Origin: Planctomycetia bacterium
Lineage (GTDB): Bacteria; Planctomycetota; Planctomycetia; Gemmatales; HRBIN36
Assembly: GCA_016795155.1 (NCBI GenBank)
Contig: JAEUIE010000015.1
Span: 99,178-163,177 of the forward strand
Direction: 5' to 3'
DNA: 64,000 bases
Shown: one piece after another, positions 37,286-46,075 of the stretch
Layout of the letters: each line of letters opens with the position of its first letter
Position numbering within the stretch: the first letter of the stretch is position 1
The notes under the pieces: model-generated
What the model was told of the DNA's origin: nothing
Seen by the model: the letters and a program-made list of their open reading frames with translations, nothing else
The model's database searches: none
Position numbers and translations under genes: made by a program

Positions 37286-38460
37286 GCCAATGGCCCACAG
37301 TGCCACTAGGGGAAGTGATCACGCACAGGAAGGAGTTCATCCAGATCAACGAGCTGGAAACTTACAAACGATGCCGTGTTCAACTTCACGCTCAGGGTGT
37401 CGTCCTTCGTGATCAGGTCGCAGGAACTGAGATCAAGACCAAGAAGCAGCAGGTCTGCCGGGCTGAGGAGTTCCTGGTAGCCGAAATCGACGCCAAACTT
37501 GGCGGGTACGGTATTGTGCCACCTGACCTTGAGGGAGCCATCGTCAGCAGCCACTACTTCCTCTTTGGGATCAACGAGGACAAGATCGACCGACGCTTCC
37601 TTGGCTACTACGTTCGTACACCTGCCTTTCACAAACAGGTAGCGGCACAAGGGTCAACTAACTACGCAGCTATTCGACCTAGTCATGTGCTTAGTTACTC
37701 AATCCCACTGCCAACCCTAACCGAACAACGCCGATTGGTCGAACGCATCGACGCCCTGGCTACCAAGATCGAGGAGGCGAAGGGGCTACGGTGTAAAGCA
37801 TCGCATGCAACAGGGTGGTTAGTCGAGACTGCCCTTGATAGTATTTTCGAGAAAGCAGCGGCCAACCAGCGTTGGCCGAGAGTGCCTCTACGAGATGCAG
37901 CTACCATCAATCGAGGGAAGTTCGCTCATAGACCTCGAAATGAGCCTCGCTTCTATGGAGGCGACATCCCGTTTATTCAGATCGGTGAAATATCCGCCTC
38001 ACGGCAGTACATCCGTCAGTTCAGCCAAACTCTAAACGAACAGGGACTCCATATCAGCCGTAAGTTCCCAAAAGGGACAGTAGTCATCGCGATCACAGGA
38101 GCCACGATAGGCGTCACCGGTATCCTTGACTTCGATTCCTGCTTTCCAGACAGCATCGTTGGTATTCAACCGAAGCAAGGCGTGTCGACGAGTGAGTACA
38201 TCTATTGGGCCGTCGAGTACGAGAAGCATAAAGCCCTTTCTCAAGCTACACAGACCACGCAACCCAACATCAACCTTCAAAAGCTTGACTCCCTCACCAT
38301 TCCCTTACCTACCGAAGTCGATCAAAGGAAGTTTGTAGAGCACATAGGGACAATCCGATCAAAATCCGATGCTCTCAAAGACCATCAACGAGAGATCCAA
38401 ACTGAGCTCAACGCCATGCTCCCGGCTATCCTTGACCGTGCCTTCCGGGGAGAGCTGTGA
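37282..38460 (+). CDS. hsdS: Type I restriction specificity subunit
   Basis: The product is 392 residues with the two-half structure of HsdS. A first target-recognition domain (WPTVPLGEVITHRKEFI) ends at SYSIPLPTLTEQRRLVERID, the conserved spacer helix. A second starts WPRVPLRDAATINRG and ends LDSLTIPLPTEVDQRKFVEH. HsdS chooses the DNA sequence and joins HsdM and HsdR. Its recognition site cannot be predicted from sequence. It overlaps the YhcG gene by ATGA, and its TGA overlaps the next gene's ATG (TGATG). Confidence 0.92.
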   Translation: MSQWPTVPLGEVITHRKEFIQINELETYKRCRVQLHAQGVVLRDQVAGTEIKTKKQQVCRAEEFLVAEIDAKLGGYGIVPPDLEGAIVSSHYFLFGINEDKIDRRFLGYYVRTPAFHKQVAAQGSTNYAAIRPSHVLSYSIPLPTLTEQRRLVERIDALATKIEEAKGLRCKASHATGWLVETALDSIFEKAAANQRWPRVPLRDAATINRGKFAHRPRNEPRFYGGDIPFIQIGEISASRQYIRQFSQTLNEQGLHISRKFPKGTVVIAITGATIGVTGILDFDSCFPDSIVGIQPKQGVSTSEYIYWAVEYEKHKALSQATQTTQPNINLQKLDSLTIPLPTEVDQRKFVEHIGTIRSKSDALKDHQREIQTELNAMLPAILDRAFRGEL

Positions 38461-39050
38461 TGCCGAACACAGAACGGACAAGCGAAAAAGAGTGGAGCAA
38501 CCTACTCCAGCCACGCCTTGACAAAGCCCTTCTCAAGAACATCGAGGGCGAATGGACTCTCCGAGCCTGTGCTGGTGAGAAGCTCACCTACGCTCATGAA
38601 GTTTCACGCTACCACGCCGATGACACCGAGAAACGCTATAGCTCCAAGTACGAAACCGACCTTCTGCTCTACGACACCAACGAGCAAGGTGACTGGATAC
38701 CAAGAGTCGTCATCGAACTAAAACTAGCTGGGATCACGACCCATGATGCGTTGACCTACAGTACGAAAGCCTCAACACATAAGCACGTTCATCCCTACCT
38801 GCGATACGGAATCCTCGTCGGTAACTTCGACACAGCACTTCCAGGCAGGCTTATCAGGCACGGCACCTACTTCGACTTCATGATAGTCTGGCCCGCTGAG
38901 CACCCGAGCAAGCGAGAGTGGTCAGACTTCGTCGGCGTACTAATCGAGGAAGCTCAAGCCTCACGCTGCCTGCAAAGCCTCCTCACAGAAAGTCGACAGC
39001 GGCAGCGGAAACGATACCAAATCCTCCATCGTCCCCTAAGACTCAAGTAG
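38460..39050 (+). CDS. PD-(D/E)XK-like nuclease protein following hsdS
   Basis: The product is 196 residues. The segment YETDLLLYDTNEQGDWIPRV followed by VIELKLAG contains the Asp and Glu-x-Lys of a PD-(D/E)XK core, and a conserved KHVHPYLRYGILVG follows. The ATG overlaps the hsdS stop, so it is the last gene of the restriction operon. Small nuclease-fold proteins of this kind accompany type I loci. Whether it cleaves DNA itself or assists HsdR is not known. Confidence 0.65.
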   Translation: MPNTERTSEKEWSNLLQPRLDKALLKNIEGEWTLRACAGEKLTYAHEVSRYHADDTEKRYSSKYETDLLLYDTNEQGDWIPRVVIELKLAGITTHDALTYSTKASTHKHVHPYLRYGILVGNFDTALPGRLIRHGTYFDFMIVWPAEHPSKREWSDFVGVLIEEAQASRCLQSLLTESRQRQRKRYQILHRPLRLK

Positions 39051-39081
39051 CCTGCTCAAAATTGATATCGAAAGGGTCGTC

Positions 39082-39417
39082 ATGCCAAAGGTCACTCTCT
39101 CCAAAGAAATGCACGAGCGTGTCACGCAGTTCAAAAACCTCGTCGAAGCGGTCGCTCAGGCTGAGCTTGACATCGATACCTGTACAGAGGTTATCCTTCA
39201 GCGTGGGATCGATCTCATGCTGAGCGAACTGCTTGGCCAGGTGGGCGAGGAAGCTCTGCTGACAACGGTTCAGAAGCTAGGCTCGCGACATCCTGCCCAG
39301 GTCTACAACTTCATCGCTGAGGTGTGGAAGATTGGAGTGGATGAAGAGAAGCAGGAGCAGCTTCGTAACCGGTTTGGGTTCCACGCAACCATGAAGCAGC
39401 CAGAGCCAGAAGAGTGA
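39082..39417 (+). CDS. Hypothetical protein, 111 residues
   Basis: AAAGGG precedes the ATG. The sequence is highly helical and acidic at the C-terminus (MKQPEPEE), with repeated heptad-like stretches (HERVTQFKNLVEAVAQAELD), so an oligomeric helical protein is plausible. No family is recognised. It lies 31 bases after the restriction operon and 10 bases before the zinc-finger/HEPN-like gene, and is probably cotranscribed with the latter. Confidence 0.55.
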   Translation: MPKVTLSKEMHERVTQFKNLVEAVAQAELDIDTCTEVILQRGIDLMLSELLGQVGEEALLTTVQKLGSRHPAQVYNFIAEVWKIGVDEEKQEQLRNRFGFHATMKQPEPEE

Positions 39418-39427
39418 GTCAAACATC

Positions 39428-40480
39428 ATGCACACTACTCGCGTGTCTATACAGATTCCTCTGGACGAGAAAAGCTACCTCGACCGCCAGTGTCCTTCCA
39501 GAGAGTGCCTTGCCAACTTCAAGGTTCTATTTGAGGACTGGCGAGACAAGGTTCAGGACGCCGTTGTGTACTGTCCCATCTGTCGCCACCAGGCAGAGGC
39601 AACAGAATGGAACACCCCGGCACAAGTTCGTCACATCCGTCGTGTCGCAAAGCGGCACGCCCACAAGATAGCCAACCAAGCTCTCCAAAAGATGGCTCGC
39701 GACTTCAATGCCAGGCAACCACGTGGTGGGCTGATCACAGCATCAATGTCCTTCCGCCCAGGGCCACTCCCCATCATGAGCCTTCCGAAACCGGAGGAGG
39801 CTCTACGACAGGACTTCGCGTGTGAATCATGTCAGTGTCGATACAGTTCCCTGGGAGCCGCCTTCTTTTGTCCTGCCTGTGGACACAACTCCGCTTCCAG
39901 CATGTTCGCTGCTGCAATACGTTCCGTTCGAGTCTGCCTAACAAACCTAGATCAGATCAGTGACGCTCTCAAGGCCCAAGGTGACAGAGACGCAGCATCC
40001 GACGCGGAAAGACTCATACTTGAGAACGGCCTTACCAAGCTCGTCGCTTCCTTCCAACGTTTCGCGGAGGCAACCTTTCAACGCCTACCCAACGCCTCAG
40101 GCTTCAAAGTGGGGAAGAACTTATTCCAGCGGCTTGGGGACTCCAGTGCACTCTGGCGAGACGCAACAGGGAAAGGCTACGAAGACATCCTCGACACCGG
40201 AGAGATGGCCGACCTGGTGATCTTCTTTCAACAACGCCACCTGCTTTCTCACAAGGAAGGCATCGTGGACCAGGAGTACATCGACAAATCAAATGACCAG
40301 ACGTACTCCATTGGGCAGAAGCTGGTCATCAAAAGAACGGCTGTCCACCGGCTCGCAGACCTTCTGGAGAAACTATCGACCAGCCTGCACCAACTGGTGC
40401 CCAGAGCGGTGATGTCACCCAACCAAAAATATGCAACAAGTATTCAGCAGGAACATCAAGAACCGAGGAGGGTTATGTGA
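39428..40480 (+). CDS. Zinc-finger protein with HEPN-like C-terminal motif
   Basis: The product is 350 residues. The N-terminal part has two zinc-like pairs, CPSRECLA plus YCPICRHQ, and then CESCQCRYSSL with FFCPACGHNS. The C-terminal third is helical and contains QQRHLLSHKEGIVDQEYI, with Arg-x4-His followed by a G-V/I-V-D pattern as in several HEPN RNase families. This suggests a nucleic-acid-binding module joined to a possible RNase. The gene overlaps the next by GTGA at 40477-40480. HEPN assignment is from motif only. If active, it could be a toxin or a phage-triggered RNase. Confidence 0.5.
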   Translation: MHTTRVSIQIPLDEKSYLDRQCPSRECLANFKVLFEDWRDKVQDAVVYCPICRHQAEATEWNTPAQVRHIRRVAKRHAHKIANQALQKMARDFNARQPRGGLITASMSFRPGPLPIMSLPKPEEALRQDFACESCQCRYSSLGAAFFCPACGHNSASSMFAAAIRSVRVCLTNLDQISDALKAQGDRDAASDAERLILENGLTKLVASFQRFAEATFQRLPNASGFKVGKNLFQRLGDSSALWRDATGKGYEDILDTGEMADLVIFFQQRHLLSHKEGIVDQEYIDKSNDQTYSIGQKLVIKRTAVHRLADLLEKLSTSLHQLVPRAVMSPNQKYATSIQQEHQEPRRVM

Positions 40481-41034
40481 ATCACCCTGAAGTAAGACTT
40501 TTGCAGGCGATCAAGCTGTGTCAGTCGTGTGTGGCTGAGAACATAAGACGCAACGACCCGGCAAAGAGGTTCTATAACCCGCGTACTTTGTACCGTTTTG
40601 TCCTAGAACATGGCCGCTTCTTTCTTCCTCAAGCTCTGCCACGTCGCCCTGGGTTTCGTGTTATGCGAGCGAAAGCCTGCTTCTTCAACAGCATGCGAAT
40701 GGCCGTCAATCACGATCTAATCTATGTAGAAGGTCTGGCCTCAAGAGGAAATGAACCAGATCTTCCTATCCACCACGGCTGGTGCACTGATGTATCCGGA
40801 AACGTGCTGGAGTTTACCTGGAAGGAACCTGGCTGTGCCTACCTCGGAGTTCCTTTCCGCCTTGAATACGTCAAACAAAGATGGGCAGCCATAGTGGCAT
40901 CGTCTGAGCCTGAATTCGATACCCTTATCACGTACAAGAACAAACACTTCAAGCCACCTGGCCCCGTCAACATTTGGAAACACCCTATATACCGTTCACT
41001 GAACAAGAAACCCTCCCTAAAACTTTCGACGTAG
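40477..41034 (+). CDS. Hypothetical protein with papain-like Cys/His arrangement
   Basis: The product is 185 residues with a GTG start overlapping the preceding stop. RAKACFFNSMRM, then IYVEGLAS, HHGWCTDVSGNVLEFTWKEP and YLGVPFRLEYV follow an order seen in phage-encoded proteins with a papain/NlpC-like core: Cys, then His, then an acidic residue. That is a pattern-based suggestion; it could be an inactive homologue. Its gene is coupled to the HEPN-like gene, so the pair may act together (inference). Confidence 0.5.
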   Translation: MNHPEVRLLQAIKLCQSCVAENIRRNDPAKRFYNPRTLYRFVLEHGRFFLPQALPRRPGFRVMRAKACFFNSMRMAVNHDLIYVEGLASRGNEPDLPIHHGWCTDVSGNVLEFTWKEPGCAYLGVPFRLEYVKQRWAAIVASSEPEFDTLITYKNKHFKPPGPVNIWKHPIYRSLNKKPSLKLST

Positions 41035-41100
41035 AGCCAAGCACTCAGCCGAACCACTAACCAGACCAACGGTCATACTTCCAATAGTCTGGAGCTAGCA

Positions 41101-41850
41101 ATGACGACAACGGATCTCCTACAAAAGATCGAACGGCTCAAGCTCATTTTGGTCCAGCGAGCCACAGGCGAAGGCGAACAGCCCGAAGAGTATGTCAAGC
41201 TGCGACGTGAGTTGCTGAACGAGTCCAAAGCCAAGGACAAACTCCCAGGCTTCCTCTCGTTCTGCACCACCATGGCTGAGTTCTGGAGCCACATCAAAGG
41301 GTCCTTTCCTTCTTACCAAGAACGCAGGGACTACCTGAGGGACCAGTTCTTTCCGGTCATCAACAAGCTCGAATCAGAGAGTACATCCCCCGCTGACCAA
41401 GCAATCACCTCAGTGCTCACCAAGGTCGACTCCGAGCATGTACGAGAAGCATGGCAAAAAGCCTTAGAGCGTCGCGAGTCCGATCCTGATGGAGCGATCA
41501 CCTCAGCACGAACCCTCATCGAAGCCGTCTGTAAGCACGTTCTCGATAACACGAACGTCACGTACCAAGACGACTGGCATCTGAACGACCTCTACAAGGA
41601 AACGGCGAAGCAACTCAAGCTCTCTCCGAGCCAACACATCGAGGATATCTTCAAACAGATCCTCAGCGGATGCCACAGCGTGATCCAGGGAATGGCCGGA
41701 CTCCGTAACCGACTCAGCGATGCTCACGGCAAGGGGAAGACCGGGAGTAAACCAAAGTCTCGACACGCAGAACTCGCGGTGAACCTGGCAGGCACGATGG
41801 CGACCTTTCTTATCGCGACATGGGAAGCACGAAGCGAGCAGTCAACATAG
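41101..41850 (+). CDS. Abi_C-domain abortive-infection-like protein
   Basis: The product is 249 residues. The C-terminal half, SARTLIEAVCKHVLDNTNVT, MAGLRNRLSDAHGKGK and RHAELAVNLAGTMATFLIAT, fits the Abi_C domain found at the end of abortive-infection proteins; LRNRLSDAHG has the RN-x4-H look of HEPN-type folds. The N-terminal half is unfamiliar and charged. GGAG lies upstream of the ATG. It probably belongs to a phage-exclusion system, but no antitoxin is obvious. Confidence 0.7.
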   Translation: MTTTDLLQKIERLKLILVQRATGEGEQPEEYVKLRRELLNESKAKDKLPGFLSFCTTMAEFWSHIKGSFPSYQERRDYLRDQFFPVINKLESESTSPADQAITSVLTKVDSEHVREAWQKALERRESDPDGAITSARTLIEAVCKHVLDNTNVTYQDDWHLNDLYKETAKQLKLSPSQHIEDIFKQILSGCHSVIQGMAGLRNRLSDAHGKGKTGSKPKSRHAELAVNLAGTMATFLIATWEARSEQST

Positions 41851-41865
41851 CAGGAGAAATCAGTC

Positions 41866-42171
41866 ATGACCGACAAGGACCGGTACCAAGTAATAGGGGA
41901 GCTCTGGTCTCATACGAGAGGCACTGAAGAAGACTTCGGCACGCTGGTGTACGACCGAAAAGAGGACAAGCTTCTCATCGACAGGATGCACTCTCCTGGA
42001 ATGTACCAAACTGGTGGCACTAGTTCGAGCTACAGCCCAGCAGAAGACTATCTGGGTCCGGGCAGCACGTATAGCGAGAAGGGAATAAAGCTTCTCAAGG
42101 ACTACCTCGGCTCAAACCCTCCCAAGAAAGACGAGATCGCATCCATCCTAGGAAGGCTGCTGTCTGACTAG
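41866..42171 (+). CDS. Hypothetical protein, 101 residues
   Basis: An AGGAG site precedes the ATG, and the gene follows the Abi_C gene by 15 bases, so it may be a partner such as an immunity or accessory protein (inference). The sequence is soluble and charged, with a Ser/Gly/Tyr-rich middle (GMYQTGGTSSSYSPAEDYLG) and a helical end (KKDEIASILGRLL). No domain is recognised. A 138-base gap without a gene follows. Confidence 0.5.
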   Translation: MTDKDRYQVIGELWSHTRGTEEDFGTLVYDRKEDKLLIDRMHSPGMYQTGGTSSSYSPAEDYLGPGSTYSEKGIKLLKDYLGSNPPKKDEIASILGRLLSD

Positions 42172-42309
42172 GGCGACTCGACACAGATGACGCAAGTGGT
42201 TTCAATTCAACCATCGTCCTCGAATGCTTAATTAGCGATTCGAGCCGATCCCGCTTGACATCATCACCTGTACATAGGCTATCCTTGGGAAACAAAAGCA
42301 GGGTGATTC

Positions 42310-43128
42310 ATGGGCCACCAACGCCTGGGTGAGATCCCCAAGACCAAGAAGTGGAAGTCCGTCGTCTCGATGATCACGGGCAGCGGGAAGGGTGCGTCAA
42401 AGGGGGGATCGATTGGCTCGACTGTCGGGAGCGTCTCAGACGTCGCGTGCGAGATCCTCTCAGCCGCGGAAGGCGGGTTCGTCGAAGTCAAAAATGACAG
42501 CGGATTCTGTCACACACTATACCTCCTTACTCAACTGGTCCTGGCCGCCCGGCAGGACGACTGGCAGACAAGACTTTCCGGCTTAGGGATCACTCTGGGC
42601 ACGGATGCCACTGTCTTCGATCTGACTGGTGAACTCCATCGGGCTATCGAACTGTATCGCCGGAAACACCGTGGGTCAGTCACGATTGGCGAGATGGCTC
42701 AGCAGGCGGCAGGCGAAGCTCTAACTTACCTCGCCAAGGATGCCGCCATTACCCTGTTCGGCTCTGGTCGAAACGAACTCCAAACGGCCATCAAAAGGCT
42801 ATCAACCAAAGCCGGGTTCTCCGATCTCGCACAGCGGTTTTTCGGCAACTTCACCGCTCGCTACCTCGACTTCTACATCAGCAAGATTCTCCCGAAGCAG
42901 GCAGGCAATAAGGGGTTCGAATCCGCTGGCGACTTCAACGACTTCAAGCAAGCCCTTTTCGACCACTGTCACCAGTCTTCCCGTATCGTCCACGACTTCT
43001 GCGGCCAGTGGTACTCCAAGACAGAATGGGAAAGGGGAATCGACCAGCACAATATCACGGGCCTGGTCCGGCACGCACTCGACAAGATCCGCGAAGAGCT
43101 GAAGAAGCAAAGGGAGGACGTGGCATGA
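42310..43128 (+). CDS. Partner protein of the QueC-like enzyme (Met-Gly start)
   Basis: The product is 272 residues starting MGHQRLGEIPKTKKW. The initiator Met should be removed before Gly, leaving an N-terminal glycine. A Gly/Ser-rich stretch (MITGSGKGASKGGSIGSTVG) is followed by helical segments (LLTQLVLAARQDDWQTRLSG; GEMAQQAAGEALTYLAKDAA; AQRFFGNFTARYLDFYISKI) with no recognised enzyme motif. It shares a stop/start overlap (ATGA) with the QueC-like gene, implying fixed stoichiometry. I infer it is the partner or substrate of that enzyme. AGCAGGGTG precedes the ATG. Confidence 0.7.
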   Translation: MGHQRLGEIPKTKKWKSVVSMITGSGKGASKGGSIGSTVGSVSDVACEILSAAEGGFVEVKNDSGFCHTLYLLTQLVLAARQDDWQTRLSGLGITLGTDATVFDLTGELHRAIELYRRKHRGSVTIGEMAQQAAGEALTYLAKDAAITLFGSGRNELQTAIKRLSTKAGFSDLAQRFFGNFTARYLDFYISKILPKQAGNKGFESAGDFNDFKQALFDHCHQSSRIVHDFCGQWYSKTEWERGIDQHNITGLVRHALDKIREELKKQREDVA

Positions 43129-44996
43129 GCCGTCCTCGCTTGTTCGTCTGTAATGGTGTAAGCCTTCCCCAGTCGGACCCCTTACGGGCCGGAAGACACG
43201 TCGTACCGCTTGCCACTCGTGGCCGGAAGACCAACGTCAACCTCAAGATCGAGAACGTGACCGACGCATTCAGTCGTCAGGTGAACGATCGCCTCCAAGA
43301 CCTTCTTGAGATCGCCACTTTCGTGTACGTCGCAGACTCTGCCACAGAACGGAGCGGCAAGTGGCAAGCCGACGAGTCTCAGGAGCCATGGGAACGTGAT
43401 CTCCGTTTTGTCATTCCGGTCCGCGACCTCGATTTTTGGACCAAGACGACTGTCTCCGATCTGTTGTCCGAGACCCTTAGCTTCCTGTCGAACGACGAGT
43501 ACAACTTCGACTTTCGGCCCATGCCCAGTCGGATCGCACAGCAAGAGTACTTTGACTCAATAGATGACCATAACTGGCCACTAAACGACGTTGATCGAGT
43601 CATCCTATTCTCCGGCGGTCTCGACTCCTTGGCCGGAGCCGTTCAGACAGCTGGCGAGGGCAAGAACCTGCTGTTGGTGAGCCACAGGCCGGTGACCACA
43701 CAAGGAAGCCGACAGAGAGAGTTGTTCACCCAGCTGAAGGCAGCCTTTCCGCAGGTGAAGATGGTACACATCCCGGTGGAGATTAATAAGAATCAGAACC
43801 TGAAGGGCGACTACTTCCAGCGTACACGATCATTCCTTTTCTCTGCCCTCGGTGCTGTCGTCGCCTCCACAGTAGGGGCAGGCGGCATCCGGTTCTTCGA
43901 AAACGGTGTCGTAAGCCTAAACCTACCCGTGGCAGGCGAAACCATTGGGGCCCGAGCATCACGGACTACACACCCGATCTCGCTGCACCTCTTCTCGAAA
44001 CTATTCGAGCTAGTACTTGGCCGTCAGGTGGCGGTGGACAACCCGTTCATCCACCTGACGAAGGGTGAGGTCCTTGACAAGATCGTCCAGTGCGGACGGC
44101 AGCATCTTATCAGCTATACCTGCTCATGTGCTCATCAGGGCTATGGTCAAACCCGGCTCAGCCTGCATTGCGGCACCTGCAGTCAGTGTATTGATCGACG
44201 ATTCGCCATATTGTCTCGCAAGTTAAACGAGTTCGACCCCGAGCGAGATTACAGGACAGATGTGTTCTGCGGGCAGCGAGGGGAGGGATACCAACAAAAC
44301 ATGGCGGTCAACTATGTCGCCCACGCTGACGCTCTACACCAGATGACCCCTGACCAGATCGCCGCCGCGTACAACATGGAGCTTTCGCGAGCAGTACGCC
44401 ACGCTCAGCGTCGGGACGACGAGGCACAGTGCCTCATCGACATGTACAAGAGGCACGCGAAATCGGTGTGCGACGTCCTGGAAGAGCAGATCAAGAGGGA
44501 AGCCAAACAGTTCGTGAATGGCGGATTACCGGTCACCAGCCTGTTACGTCTAGTCACTAGTGGGGAGCACCATCGCCCCTCGTGGATCAAGTTCGCAGAC
44601 CGCATAGGAAAGGTGCTACAAGCTGGACTGCCGACCGCATGTCGCAAGCAGAAGCCGAAAACCGAGCCCGACCTGCAACCCATTTGTGATGGCTTACTGA
44701 GAGGAGCCGACGAAGCCCTCCAAAGGGAATACCCCTACATGCAATGGGCGTGGGGGATGACTAAGCCCGACTGGTCTTCCGAACCACATCGCCTATGGGT
44801 GGAGCTCAAATACGTTCGGAGAACCGCGAGTGCAGCATCCATTGGCGAAGCCATCGCTGCTGACATTACCCGCTATGGTGACAACGGTCAGCGGGTGCTA
44901 TTCCTGGTGTACGACCCCGATCATCTCATCCCCGATGACGCCCAATTCAAGGGACAGATCAACCGCGAAGGCGTACATACCATCATCATCCGTTGA
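43125..44996 (+). CDS. QueC-like PP-loop enzyme fused to nuclease-like C-terminal domain
   Basis: The product is 623 residues, far longer than the roughly 230 of tRNA-pathway QueC. An N-terminal domain of about 155 residues precedes the PP-loop SGGLDS at 163-168 and the QueC-type zinc cysteine set (CSCAHQGYGQTRLSLHC, then GTCSQCIDRR) near 332-356. A helical region (EQIKREAKQFVN) leads to a C-terminal part with LWVELKYVRR and VLFLVYDPDHLIPDD, which resembles a PD-(D/E)XK restriction-like fold. No queD, queE or queF is near. A defence role parallel to QatC or type IV CBASS QueC-like proteins is plausible but not shown here. Confidence 0.8.
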   Translation: MSRPRLFVCNGVSLPQSDPLRAGRHVVPLATRGRKTNVNLKIENVTDAFSRQVNDRLQDLLEIATFVYVADSATERSGKWQADESQEPWERDLRFVIPVRDLDFWTKTTVSDLLSETLSFLSNDEYNFDFRPMPSRIAQQEYFDSIDDHNWPLNDVDRVILFSGGLDSLAGAVQTAGEGKNLLLVSHRPVTTQGSRQRELFTQLKAAFPQVKMVHIPVEINKNQNLKGDYFQRTRSFLFSALGAVVASTVGAGGIRFFENGVVSLNLPVAGETIGARASRTTHPISLHLFSKLFELVLGRQVAVDNPFIHLTKGEVLDKIVQCGRQHLISYTCSCAHQGYGQTRLSLHCGTCSQCIDRRFAILSRKLNEFDPERDYRTDVFCGQRGEGYQQNMAVNYVAHADALHQMTPDQIAAAYNMELSRAVRHAQRRDDEAQCLIDMYKRHAKSVCDVLEEQIKREAKQFVNGGLPVTSLLRLVTSGEHHRPSWIKFADRIGKVLQAGLPTACRKQKPKTEPDLQPICDGLLRGADEALQREYPYMQWAWGMTKPDWSSEPHRLWVELKYVRRTASAASIGEAIAADITRYGDNGQRVLFLVYDPDHLIPDDAQFKGQINREGVHTIIIR

Positions 44997-45091
44997 CCAA
45001 AGCTCGTTCCACATATAGGGACTAGTGGCTGGAGTATCGTCAGTGTCTGGCGATATTGGGTTCGTTGGACATCCTGCCTTAGGAGCTTCCC

Positions 45092-46075
45092 TTGTCCCAC
45101 AACCTCGCCACCACCAACGACAAACCAGCCATGATGTACACGGGCGAAGTCCCCTGGCATCAACTCGGCACCAAGCTCGACAAGCCACCCACTGCCAAAG
45201 AAGCCATTCAAGCAGCAGGCCTGAACTACCAGGTCGACCTCGTACGCATCGCCACGCTGGTAGGACAACCAGTCGACCAACGACGTGCTACTGTGAGAGA
45301 CGACACCAAGCAAGTCCTGGGCATCGTCGGCAACAGTTACATTCCAGTCCAGAACCACCAGGCCTTCGGGTTTCTCGACGCCGTCGTCGCAGAAGGCAAT
45401 CTCCAGTATCACACCGCCGGGGCACTGGGCAAGGGCGAACGAATCTGGCTCCTGGCTGAACTGCCCAACCAGATCAGGATCAAACAAAGCGACGAGACCG
45501 TCGACAAGTTCCTGCTCCTGACCAACTCTCATGACGGCTCATCGGCACTTCGGGTCTACTTCACACCGATCCGTGTAGTCTGCCAGAACACCTTAAACCT
45601 GGCTGAGACCAAGTCCATGGGCCAAGGTGTCTCCATCCGTCACATGGGCAACCTGCACGCGAAGATCAAGGAAGCCCAACGAGTCCTCGGATTGGCCCAC
45701 TGTTTCTACGACGACGCCGAGGCCAAGATCAACTTCCTGGCCGACCATTACCCTACCAAGGCCCAGGCCGAGAACTACTTCAAGCTCTTGTATCCCGATC
45801 CCGCTACCGGTGACAGCACACGGACAAACAACATCCGCACCGAACTGATGCGGTTGTTCGAGCAGGGCATCGGGCACGATCAGCAAGCAATTCGAGGTAC
45901 GACCTGGGCTGCCTACAACGCTGTCACCGAATGGGTGGATCATCACCGACCCACCCGCAACGCCCTACCTGAACTGCGAGCGAACAATCGACTCAAGTCT
46001 GCTTGGTTCGGATCAGGGGCCAAGCTGAAAGCCAAGGCATGGGAATCTGCCCTCGAACTGGCAACCATAGGTTAA
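45092..46075 (+). CDS. DUF932 phage/plasmid-like protein
   Basis: The product is 327 residues with a TTG start supported by AGGAG at 45081. The family signature is clear: MYTGEVPWHQLGTKL, LLLTNSHDGSSALRVYFTPI, RVVCQNTLNLA. DUF932 proteins are common in phages and mobile elements, usually near recombination or DNA-modification genes, with no proven activity. It begins a new cluster of DNA-processing genes and is 95 bases downstream of the QueC-like gene. Confidence 0.85.
   Translation: MSHNLATTNDKPAMMYTGEVPWHQLGTKLDKPPTAKEAIQAAGLNYQVDLVRIATLVGQPVDQRRATVRDDTKQVLGIVGNSYIPVQNHQAFGFLDAVVAEGNLQYHTAGALGKGERIWLLAELPNQIRIKQSDETVDKFLLLTNSHDGSSALRVYFTPIRVVCQNTLNLAETKSMGQGVSIRHMGNLHAKIKEAQRVLGLAHCFYDDAEAKINFLADHYPTKAQAENYFKLLYPDPATGDSTRTNNIRTELMRLFEQGIGHDQQAIRGTTWAAYNAVTEWVDHHRPTRNALPELRANNRLKSAWFGSGAKLKAKAWESALELATIG

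Noticed and set aside
43125..44996. The QueC-like gene as a queuosine/preQ0 biosynthesis enzyme
   Set aside because: It is nearly three times the usual QueC length, with extra N- and C-terminal domains, lies in a defence island, and has no queD, queE or queF neighbours.
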